DNA of 64,000 nucleotides from contig OX465580.1 in assembly GCA_950022655.1 (NCBI GenBank), forward strand, positions 100,768,797-100,832,796. The letters are read 5' to 3'. Below the pieces are notes generated by a model that worked only from the letters and a program-made list of their open reading frames with translations, did not search any database and was not told where the DNA came from. Positions 58,721 to 64,000 of the stretch are shown piece after piece. Numbering within the stretch: position 1 is the stretch's first letter; every line of letters begins with the position of its first letter. This DNA is from Alentia gelatinosa. Its lineage: Eukaryota; Annelida; Polychaeta; Phyllodocida; Polynoidae. The position numbers and the translations under genes were made by a program.

Positions 58721-60350
58721 ATTTCCTCCCTTAGCAATTGATTCTGCATTTACCAATTCCATCTCTGCTTCACTGAACTCTCTGATATTTTTTGTCCATT
58801 TCCTATTTGTCCTAGTTACACACTTTGACCCGTCTGACTGTCCATATAATAACGTCCATATATCGGTTCTCCAAAGCACGGCTAGTTGACTTTATTTTCT
58901 ATTAGGTAATAGGATATTTTGTTAAGCTTGGGGATAACCCCGGTATTTCTGAAGGGATGTGTTCTGATAACCATGCCCTGGCTGGTCAGACTTTTGCTGA
59001 GGCAGCAACGACTGGTTATCGTCATGTTATGCCTGGTCTGGACCAAGTCATCCCCAATTGTGTCATAGGATAGCTTTTTCTTTATGCAAGCTATCAGTTG
59101 CCGTTATATTTTTCTCCATGCCAACTCAATACTAAATGATGAACCTTCACCATTCTTAATAGTTTTGTCTATCATACTTCGTTACGAGAATTCCCCGAAA
59201 ATGTATGAAGACTAGTCAAAGATATATGCAATATAACCTTCAACAACACACAGCAAGGTGCAATACAAGAACTATGTGAGGGATTCAATTTGATAGGGGA
59301 ACAAGACACAATTCCTTTGGAATAATATGCATGTAGTCATCCCATTAGCCTCGCTATTGTTACCTATTTTTATAAGAATATTTTGCAATGTTCCTGTTTT
59401 TGAGCTTTCTGAATCTATGATTTTCCGTTTACTTGTACACCATACTCAAATATGTGCCATGATTTTTATTAGTCTATTTGAGGAGTCTCACGCACCTCAT
59501 AATCATATTTGTATATGTTTTCATTCATTTCAAGGTCCATTCTTTTCATCTTGAAGTTTCTATCATTTTCAAATACAAACTCTATAGACCAGTATTTTGT
59601 TAATTTCTTAGTTTAAAGAGATTATTTCATAATTAGTTTTTACGTTCCGGGAGAAGAGTATGTTTTAAAATCAATAATTAGGAAAGACCTCTTTTACACA
59701 TGTTTCTGCATTTCTCATTCACTTTTGCTTCTTCCTGATATAAGGTCTATTAAAATTCTTGAAACTTCAGCTGGAGGTCTTCACATACATTCTGTTAGTC
59801 TTTCATTTGGATCCAGAAATATCTGCACTTTTGCCGGTCTGTCAAACTGGCCTTCTATATGTTTATAAGACATTTACAGGAATTATACTCGCATCAAGGG
59901 CTTATAAGACGTCGTATCTCGCCAATTAGCAATTAGAGTTGAGTAGAATATTTCTTATTTCCTTTCAAAACATGTATTAAAACCTAAATAGAAGTCCCAG
60001 AGAAGAAACACTAAGTGAAAATCAAGTAGGTGATGCATTGCAATGTTGCCATCTATGTATACCATTCACATCGCTCATGGACTAATAACTATACCAGGCA
60101 TGAACGTACGGCAACTATGTCACCTATACATAACGGCTTATCGCGAAACGCCGACACTGGAGACCCCTGGAGTGCGGGGCAAGGTCACAAATACATTCAC
60201 CACCAGGTGTCCTTACAGACGTCGCTCAATTCTACTTGAGGGAAGGAGCTTTCCCGCGGAGAGATGGGCAGGTGGAGGGTGAGGTGTGTGTGCTCATGAT
60301 TATGATTGGCAAGGGCGTTACCAATCATGTTGCGATGTTGGATTATACTT
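58721..60350. other. No gene seen
   Basis: AT-rich. Imperfect inverted pairing around 58930-59070 (CTTGGGGATAACC with GACTTGGTCC-like segments) is too weak to call an element. Confidence 0.5.
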
Positions 60351-60588
60351 CAAGTGGAATTCATATGGTGGGATTCATGTACTTCACAGGGTTCAAAATC
60401 TCATGAGATTCTGTTCCTTTTGGGGGGTAAATGTCGCCAACAATTACAGGGGGAAAACATGTCTCAGGGAAATAAAACCCTACAATTTTGATGAAGAAAT
60501 TTTGTTCTAGTTCAGAATCTCAACAGGATTTGTCTCAGACAAACAACCTGTGAGGTACATGAATCCCATCGTGTGAATCCCACTTTAG
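60351..60588. mobile_element. Fold-back element, about 238 bp
   Basis: The left arm has GTGGGATTCATGTACTTCAC and the right arm the same with one change, inverted (60546-60571). Pairing extends outwards to AAGTGG and CCACTTT and inwards to the GATTCTG/CAGAATC and TCAAAATCTC-like segments. Non-coding; likely a MITE remnant. Confidence 0.6.
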
Positions 60589-62887
60589 ATGTTTCCTGAT
60601 TATTGTCGCTAGATATACAAAGAAAATATGTTGGAATATTATTGAAATTAGATAACCACAATTGAATGGATGATATAGTAGAAGGAAACTGGTGGATATC
60701 AATAGCGATTAGATAAATACAACTCACAGGATGACCAGCTGGTATGCAAGTCTTTAGACAAGACTATCTACCCCCACAAACACTGCAAGCATTGCCACGT
60801 ATCAGCGATGCCAGCAATTTCAATAACTATAGTCCAAGAAACTTTAATTTCCAAGGAAAATCATGTATTCTACTAAGAGTGAATCTTGACGAGAGCTATA
60901 ATCTAAACTTTTGCTACTTCTAGTAGTTAATTGCTAATTCAATAAAATAACAATGTTTAATTATCCACTTCATCATTCATCTTGTATTACATATTATTTT
61001 AACTGATTGTTAAGTGAACCAAGTGTCACAAGCTATTCCTGTTTATACAAACAGAATGATATAAAGTTATTTTTAAAACCAAAAACAGTAACAGCTCCTT
61101 TCTCTAATTCATAATCCCGTCTTGTGAGACCTCACCAAAACACCAACTCTCACATTCACACGTCTTGGGATATTCAGGTCGGGAGCTCCCGCCTTGATTC
61201 ATTCAGGATCTGCCCGCCCACCCCTAGGAAAAGGCCCCACGCCTACCCTCACTATACTTCCCTGCTGTGTGAAGGTAGTAGTTTCAGATAACTGACAGTT
61301 CGGTTTTGACGCGTTTGTTTGACATGTGCAGACAGACAGTAATCCTAGGAGCATATATTTCTGTCTGCCCTGATGGTCGCAACAGACAGGCACGGCTAGT
61401 TGTCAGTGCCGCTGTCAGATATCTGTATCTGTGAGTTTTGGTTCTGGTGACGATGCAATTGTAATTAACCTCTATGTTTTCAACAATAAATTGCCGCCGT
61501 CACCAATATACAGATCTAATTATTTTGATTATCGTGATATTCAGTTTACTACGCTGTGGAAGTGTATAATGATTAATATGGGATTGCATAAATTGTAAAG
61601 AAAAAGAAATATTTTACAGTCGAAAATATATTGTTGGAACATTGTTCAATGTTTGTGTGAATTACGAACATCAACAGAATTGATCAATTTATCCTCACAT
61701 ATGCCATGTCTATACCATCAAAGCTGTTACCATTACATTTAGAATGTTTGATGTTTAATTGATTTCCCTTTTAGATTTTGTTTGCTATAACATCCCATAA
61801 AGTGCATGGCGATGCCCAGTGAGTTTGTAATATTGATGTTGACATACAAACTAAGGAGGGTGATGATTTATGTTCATATGTGGAATGACTCAATAAAACA
61901 ACTGTATGGTATTTGTTTGAAGCGTTTTGTGTATAAAGCTGCATTGATGTTTACATATCTATCTAGACTTTTGTCGTTATTCATGGAAGTGGGGATGTTT
62001 TCATTTGTGTGAGAAGTCCAATGGTTGTCTATTTGAGATGCGATACGTATGTATATCTAAGTATCAGTAAATATCATTGGATTTAATGTGACTCCTCAAT
62101 CTATACTCATTGTTATAATCTGGCATGCAATTCTGAATGCAATGTCCAATATTCCAAACGCTACGCCACTCCCACCCAGATGAGACAATAAAGCAAATAC
62201 TCTATACTAGTCTTGTACCACGTCTCTGCTTCTGCTTGCTAGAATGGAAGAATCATGGAGTGAACAATCGGACTAACCGCAGGAACTAGATAAACTAGGA
62301 GGAAGTAGTATGTTCATCTTTTACGAAGGAGCGCGCTATATAAATGAATAACAATTAAAAGTTTTGGGTCACATTCTGTCTATGGATTGTTTTCTGTATT
62401 TTGGTCTTGAGTGATTGGTCTTGGTCAGCTGAGTACACCTCTAAGACCCTGTGACATTGGCTCCCTGCTCTTTTCCCAGAATCACAGTGAATAGCATGCA
62501 GAAAGTGAAGGGATAGTTTTTATGCAGTACGCTCGCAGTCTTTATTTGACCACGCTAATCTCTAGGCAATGTATATAGGCGGTGCAACCACGCTCTAAAA
62601 AACTTACAGTTTCGTAAGCTTCGTATGTGAGTGCACTTTTGAATGGTATCCTTAAAATCGCCCAGTATGTAGCTCTGTATTTGAGAGTTTTTGACCACTG
62701 CCATTTTCCGTATGTAAAACACGACCGAGCAACGTTGAGCAGCACATGAGCAGAGAACCATCACTGGTGGCGAATGCCTCTCTATTTTGTTACTAGGATA
62801 GTGGGCACCACTTAGGTCTATTCTCTTAGGACCCGTCTAAATGCTCTACATAATGGACATCAATGTTAGAAGTTGACCATCCCTTAA
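60589..62887. other. No gene seen
   Basis: AT-rich DNA. The 68-codon plus frame at 61806-62012 and minus frames at 62542-62764 are unrecognised. Confidence 0.5.
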
Positions 62888-63150
62888 GGCCTGGCGTCCA
62901 TCTACTACGATAGACATTTAGACCTACCGATATGGCACCGATACAAAAAGTAAATATCGGAGACATATCGGGAAGGTGCAAATTCGTAGACATCCACCAC
63001 GCATTGTATGGGGTTTTATCGGTGTCTAATCGCAGAAACGTGGTCAATTGCCCCGATATTAGGTGACCTTCCGACGCGATTCTGATTTTTTATCGGAAGG
63101 TGCATCGTAGACCACATCGGAGCTATATCGTAGAAGGTGGACGCCGGACC
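62888..63150. mobile_element. MITE copy 2, same family as 16647-16929, 263 bp
   Basis: Ends GGCCTGGCGTCCATCTACTA and the diverged complement at 63131-63150, flanked by TAA on the left and TTA on the right. It aligns with copy 1 along its length, including the GTATGGGG and CGCAGAAACGTGGTCAA segments. It differs mainly by lacking 20 bases after GTAGACAT. It is more diverged from its own inverted symmetry than copy 1, hence older or less constrained. Confidence 0.8.
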
Positions 63151-63318
63151 TTAGATTTCGCGAGAGTGGGGTGGCCATAGGTAGAAGGAGTTCCTAGTAT
63201 TGACCAAATATCATTCAGCTCTCAAGAGGAAAGGATTTACACTAATTTGCTCCGGGTATTGACAGTAAAACTACTTTAGATTTTAAGCTTATATTTAAAC
63301 AATTGGCTATTGTTTCAC

Positions 63319-63960
63319 TGTGATGTATGTATTGAGAATATCACAGGGTGCTTCCTAACAGGTCCTCGCTCCAGATAGAGGTTAAGGCCTAACTGTTTGG
63401 ACTGCCACCCCCAGCGTTTGAACCATCCCCTGTCTTCGTTTGGACTGACCCCCCGATAGGGTATATAAGGAAGCAGATTTCAACTCACAGCTCACTTGGA
63501 ACCCAGACACCGTGGCGTCAACATCTCCATGCTACTCAGCATTACTACCACTGCAGTGTCAGGCTTGAGACACCATAGGACTCTATGCTACAGAGGCCTT
63601 TACTGAGGATTGGGCTACTATCACCCCAGCACTGGAGGAAAAGACACTGATGACTGCTACCACTACTTGGATCATCTATATCCACAAGTCAAGGAGACAT
63701 TGAACAATAACTGAAAGTGATAGACTGTGAGTACTGCTTAGACCAAGAGGACTTATGTACACTACAGAAGTGTATATGATTTTGTATGTTGATGAGAATT
63801 GTTATGTAACTGTATACTTTGTTATAATATATGTTATTAATACATATCTGTGTATGGTTATCTGTCTTCTTCATTTAGTATAGAAGATATTCTGAATTCT
63901 CTTTTCTTGTCACTGGGTTAGCTAGTCTATAGGATTAGGCCTTAGCTACTGTACGTGACA
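63319..63960 (+). repeat. Probable 5' long terminal repeat of an LTR retrotransposon
   Basis: The stretch ends ACGTGACA, five bases before a primer-binding site. It has a TATATAA box at 63462-63468 with a plausible start site about 30 bases later. TG dinucleotides at 63311, 63319 and 63325 are all possible left ends, so the start is a guess. The second copy and the coding region lie beyond the window. Probably of the Ty3/Gypsy type, but no protein is available to prove it. Confidence 0.55.
63462..63468 (+). promoter_or_regulatory. TATA box of the LTR
   Basis: TATATAA within GGGTATATAAGGAAG, in the position expected for an LTR promoter. Confidence 0.6.
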
Positions 63961-63965
63961 GAAAT

Positions 63966-63983
63966 TGGGGGCTTGTCCGGGAA
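63966..63983 (+). other. Primer-binding site resembling the 3' end of tRNA-Pro
   Basis: TGGGGGCTTGTCCGGGAA matches the complement of the last 18 bases of animal tRNA-Pro except at two positions. It starts shortly after the LTR's terminal CA. Reverse transcription of LTR elements starts from a tRNA paired here. Confidence 0.65.
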
Positions 63984-64000
63984 ATGAAAAACTGTTCTCT

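Noticed and set aside
1..64000. tRNA, rRNA, CRISPR arrays, bacterial operons
   Set aside because: Scanned by eye on both strands; no conserved tRNA T-arm sequence with matching stem, no regularly spaced repeats, and no run of adjacent coding genes with ribosome binding sites.

Overview
The window looks like gene-poor, intron-containing nuclear DNA from an animal, most likely a marine or other invertebrate. There are no prokaryotic operons, almost no long open reading frames, and no tRNA, rRNA or CRISPR array that I can see. The few convincing protein signals are pieces of retrotransposons and two spliced exons. This view rests on the mix of repeats (DIRS-like, LINE and LTR retroelements plus many small fold-back DNA elements), long dinucleotide and homopolymer tracts, and exon edges with ordinary GT/AG splice sites. 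I cannot name the species.

Layout. 1-2230 (minus) is a decayed DIRS-like retrotransposon: a broken gag-like region with a Cys/His cluster, then the start of a reverse transcriptase cut off by the window edge. A motif-rich, promoter-like stretch lies just upstream of it (2300-2420). 4560-4755 holds the tail of a dead LINE. 5376-5637 is a candidate coding exon with good splice sites and a glycine run. From 6 to 40 kb the DNA is mostly non-coding. It is punctuated by promoter-like CpG-rich patches (9.04-9.45, 23.95-24.37, 29.57-29.64 kb) and by at least eight fold-back elements. One cluster at 27.2-30.4 kb shares a short terminal motif with a further element at 32.5 kb.

40464-42726 (minus) is a 5'-truncated LINE. 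Its 622-codon frame is open except for one stop codon, and the first catalytic aspartate of its reverse transcriptase is replaced by asparagine. 51101-54660 (minus) carries the last two exons of an unrecognised spliced gene: a charged, probably helical 40-codon exon, then a 247-residue low-complexity acidic/serine/alanine-rich tail ending in a stop. 16647-16929 and 62888-63150 are two copies of one MITE with near-perfect terminal inverted repeats and, in the first copy, a TAA target duplication. The right edge (about 63319-64000, plus) is a long terminal repeat with a TATA box followed by a primer-binding site resembling the end of tRNA-Pro, so an LTR retrotransposon continues beyond the window.

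The elements do not form a pathway. This is a repeat graveyard around one partly visible host gene and a few possible promoters. I found no clear new biological system. The least explained items are the fold-back families sharing the TTATCCTACCCC end and the unidentified minus-strand gene.
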